From Kocuria coralli (lineage in GTDB: Bacteria > Actinomycetota > Actinomycetes > Actinomycetales > Micrococcaceae), in the NCBI RefSeq assembly GCF_008831305.1, contig NZ_ML708610.1, positions 248,001 to 312,000 of the forward strand: 64,000 nucleotides of DNA. The letters run 5' to 3'. Numbering within the stretch: the first letter of the stretch is position 1; the number at the start of each line of letters is the position of its first letter. Under the pieces are notes generated by a model. That model was not told the origin of the DNA and made no database searches. It saw only the letters and a list, made by a program, of their open reading frames with translations. Of this stretch, positions 19,562-28,168 are shown piece after piece. The translations under genes were made by a program, and so were the position numbers.

Positions 19562-19840
19562 ATGGCTGACCCGCTGATCGTCGAGATCGTCGAGCTTGCC
19601 AAGCCGCTGTGGGACGGTGAGGCCACTCAGGTCATCGTCCGCACCACCGACGGGGATCTGGGCATCCTCTCGGGTCACGTGGCCACGGCGGGTGTGCTGG
19701 TCCCGGGCCGGGTCGTGATCGACCCGGTGAACGGCGAACGCATCGAAGGCAGGGTCGACGGCGGGTTCGTCTCCGTGGACGGCAACAGGGTGACCATCGT
19801 GGCCGACCACTACGAAGGCCCACGCACCGCCGACGACTGA
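19562..19840 (+). CDS. atpC: ATP synthase F1 subunit epsilon, short form
   Basis: Epsilon subunit of 92 residues. It contains only the N-terminal beta-sandwich ([20 protein letters not shown] ... [19 protein letters not shown] ... [17 protein letters not shown]). E. coli epsilon has about 138 residues, and its C-terminal two-helix domain inhibits ATP hydrolysis; that domain is absent here, and the stop is followed by noncoding sequence. Similarly short forms occur in related actinobacteria. Last gene of the atp operon. Confidence 0.93.
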   Translation: MADPLIVEIVELAKPLWDGEATQVIVRTTDGDLGILSGHVATAGVLVPGRVVIDPVNGERIEGRVDGGFVSVDGNRVTIVADHYEGPRTADD

Positions 19841-19911
19841 CGTCGGATGAATCCGGGCGGTGCCAGTCGCCCGGGAGGCGGAAACGCCGCCCCGCGATGC
19901 CGGGCACAGCG

Positions 19912-19946
19912 GCAGAACCCCCGTACAGTTCGTGCGGGGGTTCTGC
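19912..19946 (+). terminator. Terminator of the atp operon
   Basis: Perfect 12-bp stem (19912-19923 with 19935-19946) with an 11-nt loop, 72 nt after the atpC stop. No U-run follows, as is common for high-GC actinobacterial terminators. Confidence 0.65.
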
Positions 19947-20025
19947 GCTGCGATCGGCGACCGGGACCGGCGACGAGCCCCGGCGCCCGGAGCGCGACGC
20001 CCCGAGCATTACGGCAGGAGAACTT

Positions 20026-21303
20026 ATGGGAGAGAAGATCGTCGTCCACGGGCCCACGGCCGTGAACGGCACGCTTCCGGTGTACGGCGCCAAGAACAGC
20101 GTCCTGAAGCTCATGGCGGCGACGTTGCTGGCCGTCGGACGCTCGCGGATCACCAACGTCCCGGAGATCCAGGACGTCACGATCATGGCCGAGCTGCTGC
20201 GGCGTCTGGGATGCCATGTCAACTACGACCGCGGCGGCAAATGGGTGGATATCGACGTCCCCGAGGTGCTGCACCATCAGGCGGACTACGACCTGGTCCG
20301 CGCCATGCGCGCCTCGGTGTCCGTGCTCGGGCCTCTGGTGGCGCGGTGCAGCGCTGCGGAGGTCGCCCTGCCCGGTGGCGACGCCATCGGGACCCGCGGG
20401 CTGGACATGCACCGCACGGGCCTGGAGGCGATGGGCGCCCACTTCCGGACCGAGGCCGGCTATCTCAAGGCCACGGTGGACGGCAGGCTGAAGGGCACGG
20501 AATACCATCTGTCCTACCCCTCCGTGGGTGCCACGGAGAACCTCATGACCGCGGCCACGCTGGCCTCGGGAACGACCGTGCTCGAGAACGTCGCCCGTGA
20601 GCCGGAGATCGTCGACATCTGCCAGATGCTCGTGGGCATGGGCGCGCAGATCGACGGCATCGGCACCTCGACGCTGACCATCGAGGGCAGGGAGTCCCTG
20701 CATCCGGTGGAGCACCGGACCGTCCCCGACCGCATCGTCGCGGGCACCTGGGCCTTCGCGGCCGCGGTGACCGGCGGGACGGTGTTCGTCAAGGGCGCGG
20801 AGGCGGAGCACCTGAGCATCGTGCTGGACAAGCTGCGCGCGGCGGGCTGCGAGATCACGGTGGCGGAGGACGGTTTCGAGGTCCGCGGGCCGGAGCGTCC
20901 CAAGGCCGTGAACATCTCCACCTTCCCGTACCCGGGCTTCCCGACGGACCTGCAGCCGCTGGCCGCCGCGATGAACGCGATCGCCGACGGCTCGGGGATG
21001 ATCACGGAGAACGTCTTCGAGGCCCGGTGGGGCTTCACGGCCGAACTCGAGCGGCTGGGCGCCTACGTCCGGCTGGACGGGCACCATGCCTGGCTGGACG
21101 GGGTGGAGAGCCTCTCCGGGGCACCCGTGGAGGCCAAGGACATCCGTGCCGGCGCCGCGCTGGTGGTTGCGGGCATGCGCGCCGAAGGGGCCACCGAGGT
21201 GGTCGGCATCGGCCACATCGACCGGGGCTACGAGAACTTCGTCGAGAACCTCACGAACGCCGGTGCGGCGGTCGAGCGGCACATGGGCTCGCTCGCGTTC
21301 TAG
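20026..21303 (+). CDS. murA: UDP-N-acetylglucosamine 1-carboxyvinyltransferase, Asp-type active site
   Basis: Adds enolpyruvate from PEP to UDP-GlcNAc in the first committed step of peptidoglycan synthesis. It has 425 residues with the usual two-lobe EPSP-synthase fold ([14 protein letters not shown] near the start; [18 protein letters not shown] in the C-terminal half). The active-site loop reads [10 protein letters not shown]: Asp119 replaces the cysteine that fosfomycin alkylates. The same change makes M. tuberculosis MurA fosfomycin-insensitive. ATG at 20026 follows GGCAGGAGAA. The stop shares a CTAG palindrome with the convergent nucS gene. Confidence 0.96.
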   Translation: MGEKIVVHGPTAVNGTLPVYGAKNSVLKLMAATLLAVGRSRITNVPEIQDVTIMAELLRRLGCHVNYDRGGKWVDIDVPEVLHHQADYDLVRAMRASVSVLGPLVARCSAAEVALPGGDAIGTRGLDMHRTGLEAMGAHFRTEAGYLKATVDGRLKGTEYHLSYPSVGATENLMTAATLASGTTVLENVAREPEIVDICQMLVGMGAQIDGIGTSTLTIEGRESLHPVEHRTVPDRIVAGTWAFAAAVTGGTVFVKGAEAEHLSIVLDKLRAAGCEITVAEDGFEVRGPERPKAVNISTFPYPGFPTDLQPLAAAMNAIADGSGMITENVFEARWGFTAELERLGAYVRLDGHHAWLDGVESLSGAPVEAKDIRAGAALVVAGMRAEGATEVVGIGHIDRGYENFVENLTNAGAAVERHMGSLAF

Positions 21304-21995
21304 AAGAGCCGGGAGTCCTTGTCGTCGACGTCCCTCATGGCGTCGTAGTCCAGGGTCAGACAGGCGATGCCGCGATCGGCGGCCAGGACCTTGGCCTGGG
21401 GCTTGATCTGCTGGGCGGCGAAGATCCCGCGTACCGGGGCGAGGCGGGGGTCGCGGTTGAGCAGGTCAAGATACCGGGTGAGCTGCTCGACGCCGTCGAT
21501 ATCGCCCCGGCGCTTGAGCTCGATGGCCACCGTGGCGCCGGCGGCGTCGCGGGCCAGGATGTCGACCGGGCCGATGGCCGTGGGGTACTCCCGCCTGATC
21601 AGGGTGGAGCCGGCTCCCACCAGGTCGATCTGCTCGGCCAGGAGACGCTGCAGGTCGGCTTCGACACCGTCCTTGGTCAGCCCCGGGTCCACCCCCAGAT
21701 CATGGCTGAGGTCCTCGTGGATCTCGTGGATCAGGATGCGCAGCTGGTCGTCGGACTTGGCCGCCGAGACCGTCCAGACGGAGGCGACACCCACCTCGGC
21801 CTGCTCCTGAGTGGGCTCCGCCGTGGCCAGCCGGGCGGGCGGTGACATCCAGTTCAGCGGTTTGTAGCTCCCGCCGTCGGAATGCACCAGGACCGACCCG
21901 TCCGCCTTGAGGATGAGCAGGCGCCGGGCCAGTGGAAGGTGGGCCGTCAGGCGGCCTCGGTAGTCGACGGAGCAGTCAGCGATCACAACACGCAC
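21300..21995 (-). CDS. nucS: Mismatch-specific endonuclease NucS/EndoMS
   Basis: Cleaves both strands at mismatches and replaces MutS-MutL repair in most actinobacteria. It has 231 residues: an N-terminal dimerisation and DNA-binding part, then a RecB-like nuclease with Asp145 (GPVDILA), Glu159 and Lys161 ([17 protein letters not shown]). The protein ends in RLF, which fits the C-terminal beta-clamp-binding motif known for NucS. The GTG at 21995 begins the conserved N-terminus ([16 protein letters not shown]); no strong Shine-Dalgarno is seen, and a GAGACT hexamer lies 7 nt upstream, so the mRNA may be leaderless. It overlaps the murA stop codon. Confidence 0.95.
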   Translation of the reverse strand: MRVVIADCSVDYRGRLTAHLPLARRLLILKADGSVLVHSDGGSYKPLNWMSPPARLATAEPTQEQAEVGVASVWTVSAAKSDDQLRILIHEIHEDLSHDLGVDPGLTKDGVEADLQRLLAEQIDLVGAGSTLIRREYPTAIGPVDILARDAAGATVAIELKRRGDIDGVEQLTRYLDLLNRDPRLAPVRGIFAAQQIKPQAKVLAADRGIACLTLDYDAMRDVDDKDSRLF

Positions 21996-22033
21996 GGCCG
22001 ACAGTCTCCCACAGGGACAGGCTCGTCCGGCAC

Positions 22034-22039
22034 TAAACT
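22034..22039 (+). promoter_or_regulatory. -10 box of a predicted leaderless promoter (thioredoxin-TPR gene)
   Basis: TAAACT ends 7 nt before the ATG at 22047 and no Shine-Dalgarno is present, which predicts transcription starting at the ATG. Confidence 0.6.
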
Positions 22040-22046
22040 CGATCCC

Positions 22047-23021
22047 ATGAGCATGAGCGCGCAGAATCCCTCAAGTCGTTCCGATCCCCGCGACGCCGTC
22101 CCCGCCTCCGTCCGCGGAGCCGTCGACCTGGGCGCTGCCCCCGCCGGTGGATCCGGTGGCGTCGCCCCCGGCGCCTCGGGGGCGGGCGCGCCGTCCGCCG
22201 GCGCGCCGGGGCGTTTCCGCCGCGACGCCGAGAACGTGCAGCAGTTCCAGGAGATCGCCGAGCTGTCCGCTCAGGTCCCCGTCGTCCTCGTACTGTGGGC
22301 CGGCTATTCGCAGGAGTCCGTCCAGTTCGTGGACCAGGTGGCCGGTGAGATCGACGCCTTCGACGGCAGGATCCTCCTGACCGCGGTGGACATCGAGAAG
22401 CTCCCGGAGATCGCGCAGGCGCTCCAGGTGCAGTCCGTTCCCAGCGTCGTCGCCATGATCGGAGGCCGCCCCGTCCCGATCGCCCAGTCGACGGTTCCGG
22501 TGGAGCAGCTGGCTCCCGTCTTCAAGGAGCTCCTGACCCTCGCCGAGCAGAACGGCGTCCAGGGCACCGTCGAGCCCGCGGCCCCGGCCGAGAGCGAGCC
22601 GGAGCCGCTGCCCCCGCTGCACCAGGAGGCCGTGGACAAGCTCGAGGCGGGCGACCTGGACGGCGCCGAGGAGGCCTACCAGCGCGCCATCCGGGAGAAC
22701 CCGGGGGACAACGACGCCAAGCTCGCCCTCGCCCAGGTCCATCTACTCCAGCGGGTGACCGTCATGGACGCCGCCGCCGTCCGTGAAGCGGCTGCCGAGC
22801 GGCCGGACGACCTGCAGGCGCAGCTGGATGCGGCCGATCTCGACCTCTCCGGCGGGCACGTGGAGGACGCCTTCCGCCGCCTGCTGAACCTGGTCCGCCG
22901 GTCCGCCGGCGATGACAGGGAGACCGTGCGCAAGCGCCTGATCGACCTGTTCGCGGTCGTGGGGGCGGAGGACCAGCGCGTGGTCGCTGCCCGCTCGCAG
23001 CTGATGCGGGCTCTGTTCTAG
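22047..23021 (+). CDS. Thioredoxin-fold TPR co-chaperone (CnoX/YbbN-like), no CXXC
   Basis: Protein of 324 residues. After a Gly/Ala/Pro-rich N-terminus (1-55) comes a thioredoxin fold (about 60-165; [20 protein letters not shown], then [16 protein letters not shown]). The usual WCGPC active site is replaced by WAGYSQ, so both redox cysteines are missing. A Pro/Glu linker and C-terminal TPR-like helices follow ([20 protein letters not shown]). This matches the CnoX family, chaperedoxins that protect proteins and pass them to chaperones. It lies near nucS as in M. tuberculosis (Rv1321/Rv1324). Confidence 0.85.
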   Translation: MSMSAQNPSSRSDPRDAVPASVRGAVDLGAAPAGGSGGVAPGASGAGAPSAGAPGRFRRDAENVQQFQEIAELSAQVPVVLVLWAGYSQESVQFVDQVAGEIDAFDGRILLTAVDIEKLPEIAQALQVQSVPSVVAMIGGRPVPIAQSTVPVEQLAPVFKELLTLAEQNGVQGTVEPAAPAESEPEPLPPLHQEAVDKLEAGDLDGAEEAYQRAIRENPGDNDAKLALAQVHLLQRVTVMDAAAVREAAAERPDDLQAQLDAADLDLSGGHVEDAFRRLLNLVRRSAGDDRETVRKRLIDLFAVVGAEDQRVVAARSQLMRALF

Positions 23022-23081
23022 GGCTCGACGGTTCCAGGATGCACGGTTCCGGGGCTCCGCAACGGGTCCGGGTTCGTGGAC

Positions 23082-23105
23082 CGGCCCGGGGTCTTCCCCG
23101 GGCCG
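23082..23105 (+). terminator. Terminator after the thioredoxin-TPR gene
   Basis: Perfect 10-bp G/C stem (23082-23091 with 23096-23105) and a TCTT loop, extendable by GGA/TCC with one bulge. It lies 60 nt after the stop and before the next promoter. Confidence 0.65.
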
Positions 23106-23178
23106 TCCTGGTCGCACTCCTCCCTCCGGCCGGCTGAACTCATCCCCGTGGCGGATACGGGCAGCCGCTCCCGCTGGC

Positions 23179-23184
23179 TAGCCT
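23179..23184 (+). promoter_or_regulatory. -10 box of a predicted leaderless promoter (ABC ATPase)
   Basis: TAGCCT with a 7-nt spacer to the ATG at 23192; no Shine-Dalgarno. Confidence 0.6.
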
Positions 23185-23191
23185 GGGGAGT

Positions 23192-24121
23192 ATGAGCCAC
23201 GCGCCTGACCCTCATCCCGATTTCCCCTCCGGCGCGCGTCCTGGTGAACGGGACGCTGCGCCCCCGCCCTCGTCTTCAGCGCCGGAGCCGGAGAACCGGC
23301 CGCGTTCGCACGGGCACCTCCCCGTTCTGGCCTCAGCGGAGCCGGATCCCCAGATGGCCGTAAGCCTCAGGGGACTGACCAAGGTCTTCGGCCCGGGCAC
23401 GTCGCGTTCCAAGGTGGCGGTCAACCGGCTGAGCCTGGACGTGCCGCACGGGGCCTTCTACGGCCTGGTGGGACGCAACGGCGCCGGCAAGACCACGGCG
23501 CTGTCCATGCTCACCGGACTGCTGCGCCCCACGGAGGGCCGGGCCATGGTCTCCGGCATCGACGTCTGGGGCCAGTCGCGTCAGGCGCGCCACGCGATGG
23601 GCGTGCTTCCCGACGGGATGACCTTCTTCGAGCGCCTCAGCGGCCGCCAGCTGGTCACCTACGCGGGCCTGCTGCGCGGGATGGACCGCGATACGGTGGC
23701 CCAGCGCACCGACGACCTCCTCCGCGCGATGGACCTGACGAACGACGGCGGGACCGCCGTCCAGGACTACTCGGCAGGCATGCGCAAGAAGATCATGCTC
23801 GCCGCAGCCATGGTCCATGCCCCCGGGCTCCTGGTCCTCGACGAGCCCTTCGAGGCCGTGGACCCGGTCTCGGCGGCGAATATCCGGGAGCTGCTGCAGG
23901 ACTTCGCCCGGGCGGGCGGCACGGTGATCGTCTCCAGCCACGTCATGGACCTGGTGCAGCGCATGTGCGACCACGTCGCCGTCGTCGACGACGGCCGGCT
24001 GCTGGCCGCGGGAACCGTGGACCAGGTCCGGGGGTCCCAGAGCCTCGAGGACACCTTCGTGGAACTCGTCGGCGGCCGGACGCAGGTGGGGGAGGGGCTG
24101 ACATGGCTGAGCCCGCGCTGA
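23192..24121 (+). CDS. ABC transporter ATP-binding protein
   Basis: Cytoplasmic ATPase of 309 residues. A disordered, Pro-rich N-terminal stretch of about 50 residues precedes the nucleotide-binding domain: Walker A GRNGAGKTT, signature YSAGMRKK, Walker B LLVLDEPFEAVDP and the switch His in VIVSSHVMD. The domain is of the ABC-2/CcmA exporter type, with one domain per polypeptide. It overlaps the permease gene by 19 nt, so the two form an exporter. The substrate is unknown. Confidence 0.93.
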   Translation: MSHAPDPHPDFPSGARPGERDAAPPPSSSAPEPENRPRSHGHLPVLASAEPDPQMAVSLRGLTKVFGPGTSRSKVAVNRLSLDVPHGAFYGLVGRNGAGKTTALSMLTGLLRPTEGRAMVSGIDVWGQSRQARHAMGVLPDGMTFFERLSGRQLVTYAGLLRGMDRDTVAQRTDDLLRAMDLTNDGGTAVQDYSAGMRKKIMLAAAMVHAPGLLVLDEPFEAVDPVSAANIRELLQDFARAGGTVIVSSHVMDLVQRMCDHVAVVDDGRLLAAGTVDQVRGSQSLEDTFVELVGGRTQVGEGLTWLSPR

Positions 24122-25764
24122 TACCGGACCTCGCTCGCGGACCGGCCTCCCGGCACGGCGCGGACCCCTCACCGGGGGTCTGGCGCACGGGCAGGCTCAT
24201 GACGGGCCTCAAGGCCCGGCTGACGGTGGCCACCCTGACCCGCAGCCCGGGCATGATCGTGGGCACCATCCTGGGCGGCCTGTGGGGCCTGGGAGTGCTC
24301 TTCATGATCGGCACCGGCCTGTTCGCCGCTGCCGGGGCCCTTCCGCCCGAGGGCACGCGGGCCACCGCGGTGCTGGTGGGCGCCGCCGCCACCGTGGCGT
24401 GGTGGGTCGCCGCGATCGCCTCGGGCCGCGCCGATGCCACGTTGCACGCGAGTCAGTTCGCGCTCTTCCCGCTGCCCCGCAAGGGCATCGCCCTGGGCCA
24501 GGTCCTCGGCGCCCTGGTGGGCATCGCGGGGCCCTTCACCCTCGTGGGGCTGCTGCTCTACACCGCTGTCTGGCGCCTGGACGCGACCGCCTGGGTGACG
24601 GCGGTGGTCCTGCTCCCGGCGGGGTGGCTGCTGATGGTCGTGGGCAACCGATGCTTCACCGCCCTGGCCGAACGGCTGGCCGCCAAACGCAGGGTCGGGG
24701 AGATCCTCACCCTGCTGCTGCTGGTCCTGCTGATGCTGACCGGGCCCATCCTGACGGGCCTGTTCACCGGGGTGGAGTCCCTGGGGGCCAGGATCTACAC
24801 CGTGACCGACGTCGTCGCCTGGACGCCCGTCGGCGCCCTGTGGGCGGTGCCCGCCGACGTCGCCGCCGGTGCCTGGCTGCCGGCGCTGGCCCGCACGGGC
24901 ATCGCGGCGGTGACCCTCGCAGCGCTGCTGTGGCTCTGGCGCGGTGCCCTGGGGAAGTCCCTTGAGAACGCCACCGGGGCCGTGGTCTCCGGCGGCGGGC
25001 GCTCGCAGGTCAAGGGCGCGGGGCTCTTCGACCGGCTCCCGGCCAGGCCCTGGGCTGCGGTGGCGGCGCGCTGCCTGACCTACTGGGTCAAGGATCCGCG
25101 GTACTCGGGATCGCTGGTCGTGGTGCCCGTCATGTTCGTCCTGTTCTGGTTCATGTCCGGCGGCGGCGGTGGGCTGTGGTTCTTCGCCGGGCCGCTCGTG
25201 GGGCTGTTGATGGCCTACACGATCTCGGGCGACGTGGCCTATGACCACAAGGGATTCGCCCTGCACATCCTCACGGGGGTCCCGGGATGGGCGGACCGCC
25301 TGGGACGGGTGGTCGGCATGCTGCTGCCGGGCATCCCGCTCACGGCGCTGGGCGTGCTGCTCGCCGCGGGGTTCTCGGACGCCTGGGAGCTGTTGCCGGC
25401 GATGATCGGCGTCTCGGCGCTGGCCCTGCTGGGCGGCGCCGGGTTGAGCTCGGTCATGTCCGCCCGCTACACCTACCCGGTTCCGCTTCCGGGCCAGTCC
25501 CCCTTCAAGACACCGCAGGGATTCACGGTGCTCAACGTCCTGATCCAGTTCGTGGCGCTGACGCTCATGGGCGTGCTCACGCTGCCGGCGCTGATCCCCT
25601 TCGTCATCCAGCTGGTCACGGGTTCAGCAGCAGCGGGAGTGATCTCGCTGCTGGTCGGCGTCATCGCGGGCCCGCTGCTGTGCGCGGGCGGCATCTGGCT
25701 GGGCGGCCGCTGGATCGAGGCCCGGGCGCCTGAGCTCTTGAACACGGTCTCCGCCTATCGCTGA
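24103..25764 (+). CDS. ABC-2-type transporter permease
   Basis: Integral membrane protein of 553 residues with about 11-12 hydrophobic segments, e.g. MIVGTILGGLWGLGVLFMIG and SLVVVPVMFVLFWFMS. It starts inside the 3' end of the ATPase gene (ATG 24103 after GGAGGGG), so the two are translationally coupled and should form one exporter. Nothing visible identifies the exported compound. The frame is open upstream but that part overlaps the ATPase gene and is not used. Confidence 0.88.
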   Translation: MAEPALIPDLARGPASRHGADPSPGVWRTGRLMTGLKARLTVATLTRSPGMIVGTILGGLWGLGVLFMIGTGLFAAAGALPPEGTRATAVLVGAAATVAWWVAAIASGRADATLHASQFALFPLPRKGIALGQVLGALVGIAGPFTLVGLLLYTAVWRLDATAWVTAVVLLPAGWLLMVVGNRCFTALAERLAAKRRVGEILTLLLLVLLMLTGPILTGLFTGVESLGARIYTVTDVVAWTPVGALWAVPADVAAGAWLPALARTGIAAVTLAALLWLWRGALGKSLENATGAVVSGGGRSQVKGAGLFDRLPARPWAAVAARCLTYWVKDPRYSGSLVVVPVMFVLFWFMSGGGGGLWFFAGPLVGLLMAYTISGDVAYDHKGFALHILTGVPGWADRLGRVVGMLLPGIPLTALGVLLAAGFSDAWELLPAMIGVSALALLGGAGLSSVMSARYTYPVPLPGQSPFKTPQGFTVLNVLIQFVALTLMGVLTLPALIPFVIQLVTGSAAAGVISLLVGVIAGPLLCAGGIWLGGRWIEARAPELLNTVSAYR

Positions 25765-25784
25765 GCTCGGAAGGCCATGGCGAG

Positions 25785-25790
25785 TAGACT
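25785..25790 (+). promoter_or_regulatory. -10 box of a predicted leaderless promoter (DUF3039 gene)
   Basis: TAGACT with a 7-nt spacer to the ATG at 25798; no Shine-Dalgarno. Confidence 0.6.
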
Positions 25791-25797
25791 GGCGCGC

Positions 25798-26127
25798 ATG
25801 ACTTCCCACGATCAGAACTCGCCCGTGGCCGGTCCGTGGCCCTTCACCCGCAGTACCTCGAACGAGCCCGTGGGAGGCACCTCCACGATCGAGCGCGAGG
25901 AGACCCGCGAGCTCCAGGAGCCCGGCGATCACGAGCGCTTCGCCCACTACGTGCGCAAGGAGAAGATCATGGAGTCGGCGGTGTCGGGCGAGCCCGTCAT
26001 CGCTCTGTGCGGGAAGGTCTGGGTTCCCGGGCGCGACCCCCAGAAGTTCCCCGTCTGCCCCACCTGCAAGGAGATCTACGACGGCCTCCGCGCACCGAAG
26101 GACGGCGGCGACGACGCCTCGAACTGA
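25798..26127 (+). CDS. DUF3039 family protein
   Basis: Actinobacteria-specific protein of 109 residues. The conserved core HERFAHYVRKEKIMES ... VIALCGKVWVPGRDP is followed by FPVCPTCKEIYDGL; three cysteines (one Cys plus a CPTC pair) suggest a small metal-binding site. It lies just before a superfamily 2 helicase gene, a pairing that recurs in actinobacteria as far as I recall. Its function is not known. The start is fixed by the -10 box 7 nt upstream of the ATG. Confidence 0.85.
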   Translation: MTSHDQNSPVAGPWPFTRSTSNEPVGGTSTIEREETRELQEPGDHERFAHYVRKEKIMESAVSGEPVIALCGKVWVPGRDPQKFPVCPTCKEIYDGLRAPKDGGDDASN

Positions 26128-26267
26128 GCGCTCCGCAGCCTGAGCGGCACCGGTACCACAGCCCCTTCCGCGGTCCATCCCGGTTGCCGCTGTCGTGCCG
26201 TCGTGAGCCGGCAGCTCCGACTCGCGGTTCCCTGAAATCCCCCTGCTTGAAAGGTGCGCGCACGCCC

Positions 26268-28070
26268 TTGTCCCATGAAACTGAGCCCATGCTCTTCGGC
26301 GGATCCGCCGCCGAGATGCCTCCGGCCTACCCCGAGCGTGCAGCCTGGGGCACGGCGGGGAAGCTACGAGCCTGGCAGGCCGAGGCGCTCGAGAAGTACT
26401 TCGCGGCCCAGCCCCGCGATTTCATGGCGGTCGCGACCCCGGGTGCGGGCAAGACGACCTTCGCGCTGCGCCTGGCCCGCGAGCTCGTGGACCGGGGCAC
26501 GATCAACCGCATCACGGTCGTCTGCCCGACCGAGCACCTCAAACGGCAGTGGGCCGATGCGGCGGCGCGCGTGGGTCTGGCCATCGACCCGAACTTCAAG
26601 AATGCGGACGGCCAGCACGCCAAGGGGTATATCGGCGTCGCGCTGACCTACGCCCAGGTGGGGATGAAGCCGCTGCTGCACCGGGCCCGGACGGAGCAGG
26701 GCCGCACGCTGGTGATCATGGACGAGATCCATCACGCCGGCGATGCCCTGTCGTGGGGGGACGGCCTCCGCGAGGCCTTCGAGCCCGCTGCCCGCCGCCT
26801 GGCCCTGACGGGAACCCCGTTCCGGTCCGACACCGCGCCCATCCCTTTCGTGACCTACCAGGAGGATGCGGACGGCATCCGGCGGTCCCGGGCCGACTAC
26901 ACCTACGGATACGGCGACGCGCTCAAGGACCACGTGGTGCGTCCCGTGATCTTCATGGCCTACTCCGGCCAGATGCGCTGGCGGACCTCGGCCGGCGAGG
27001 AGATGGCGGCTGAACTGGGCGAGGGCTTCACCAAGTCCATCACGGGCCACGCCTGGCGCACCGCCCTGGCGCCGGACGGCCAGTGGATCCCCGCGGTGCT
27101 GCAGGGTGCGGACCGTCGTCTGTCCGAGGTGCGCCGGACCGTGGCCGACGCCGGGGGGCTGGTCATCGCCTCCGACCACCAGGACGCCAAGGCCTACGCG
27201 GAGCTGCTGCACCGGATCACCGGCGAGAAGCCCGCCGTGGTGCTCTCCGACGACAAGTCCGCCTCGCAACGCATCGAGGACTTCGCCGAGAGCGAGCAGC
27301 GGTGGATGGTGGCCGTCCGGATGGTGTCGGAGGGAGTGGACGTCCCGCGCCTGGCGGTCGGCGTGTACGCGACCTCGACCTCCACCCCGCTGTTCTTCGC
27401 CCAGGCGGTGGGGCGTTTCGTGCGGGCCCGCAAACGGGGGGAGACCGCCTCGGTCTTCCTGCCCTCTGTCCCGGTGCTCATGGGCCACGCCAACTCCATG
27501 GAGCAGGAGCGCGACCACGCCCTGGACCGTCCCGCCCAGGAGGGGGGCGAGATCATCGACCTGGCGGAGACCGGCTGGGACGACGACGAACTGGCGCAGG
27601 CCAATCGCTCCGAGAGCGCTTCCTCGGAGCTGGCCGACGGCAAGTTCAAGGCACTGGAGTCGGACGCCTCGTTCCACGGGGTGCTCTTCGACGGCGGCGA
27701 GTTCGGCGGGGGAGTCGCGGCCGGCTCCGACGAGGAGGCCGACTTCCTCGGCATCCCCGGCCTGCTGGACGCGGATCAGGTGACCACCCTGCTGCGCGAA
27801 CGCCAGTCCGCCCACGCCCGGAGGCGTTCCGGATCGGCGCCCGGCGATCCCGCGACGTCCTCCGTCCCCGACCACCGGAGGATGAAGGAACTGCGGCAGC
27901 AGCTGGCCAAGAACGTCTCGGCGTGGTCCGCCCGCACCGGCAAGCCCCACGGGGTGATCCACAACGAGCTACGGCAGGCCTGCGGCGGCCCGGCGGTGGC
28001 GCAGGCCACGCAGCAGCAGCTGGAGGCCCGGCTGGCGAAGATGCAGAACTGGTTCATCGGCCGCAAGTAG
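26268..28070 (+). CDS. DEAD/DEAH-box superfamily 2 helicase
   Basis: Predicted nucleic-acid helicase of 600 residues. N-terminal RecA-like domain: LRAWQAEALEKYFAAQ, Walker A TPGAGKTT, VVCPTEHLKRQW, DEIHHAGD (Walker B) and LALTGTPFRSD (motif III). The second RecA domain contains VRMVSEGVDVPRLAVGVYA and QAVGRFVRARKRGE (motif VI arginines). The C-terminal 150 residues are acidic, then a charged helical part. The order resembles XPB/Ssl2-type and type III restriction helicases, but no nuclease partner is nearby. TTG at 26268 after GAAAGG is my choice; ATG at 26289 is possible. Substrate unknown. Confidence 0.88.
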   Translation: MSHETEPMLFGGSAAEMPPAYPERAAWGTAGKLRAWQAEALEKYFAAQPRDFMAVATPGAGKTTFALRLARELVDRGTINRITVVCPTEHLKRQWADAAARVGLAIDPNFKNADGQHAKGYIGVALTYAQVGMKPLLHRARTEQGRTLVIMDEIHHAGDALSWGDGLREAFEPAARRLALTGTPFRSDTAPIPFVTYQEDADGIRRSRADYTYGYGDALKDHVVRPVIFMAYSGQMRWRTSAGEEMAAELGEGFTKSITGHAWRTALAPDGQWIPAVLQGADRRLSEVRRTVADAGGLVIASDHQDAKAYAELLHRITGEKPAVVLSDDKSASQRIEDFAESEQRWMVAVRMVSEGVDVPRLAVGVYATSTSTPLFFAQAVGRFVRARKRGETASVFLPSVPVLMGHANSMEQERDHALDRPAQEGGEIIDLAETGWDDDELAQANRSESASSELADGKFKALESDASFHGVLFDGGEFGGGVAAGSDEEADFLGIPGLLDADQVTTLLRERQSAHARRRSGSAPGDPATSSVPDHRRMKELRQQLAKNVSAWSARTGKPHGVIHNELRQACGGPAVAQATQQQLEARLAKMQNWFIGRK

Positions 28071-28137
28071 CGGGCGGCCCCGGTCCGAGGGGCCTGCCGG
28101 CCGCGGACGACTTCAGCCCGGCAGCACCTCGGTCCTG

Positions 28138-28168
28138 CGCGATCTAGTCCTCGACGATCTAGTCCTGG
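28138..28168 (-). repeat. 15-bp imperfect tandem duplication over the pncA stop
   Basis: Two 15-bp copies (CGATCTAGTCCTCGA and CGATCTAGTCCTGGA) occur head to tail. On the coding strand this reads IVQD-stop-IVED-stop, so the last codons and the stop of pncA were duplicated. Confidence 0.75.

Noticed and set aside
24169-25266. Open frame of 365 codons on the minus strand opposite the ABC permease
   Set aside because: Gly/His/Gln/Arg-rich antisense shadow of a membrane protein with a well-placed start and ABC partner.
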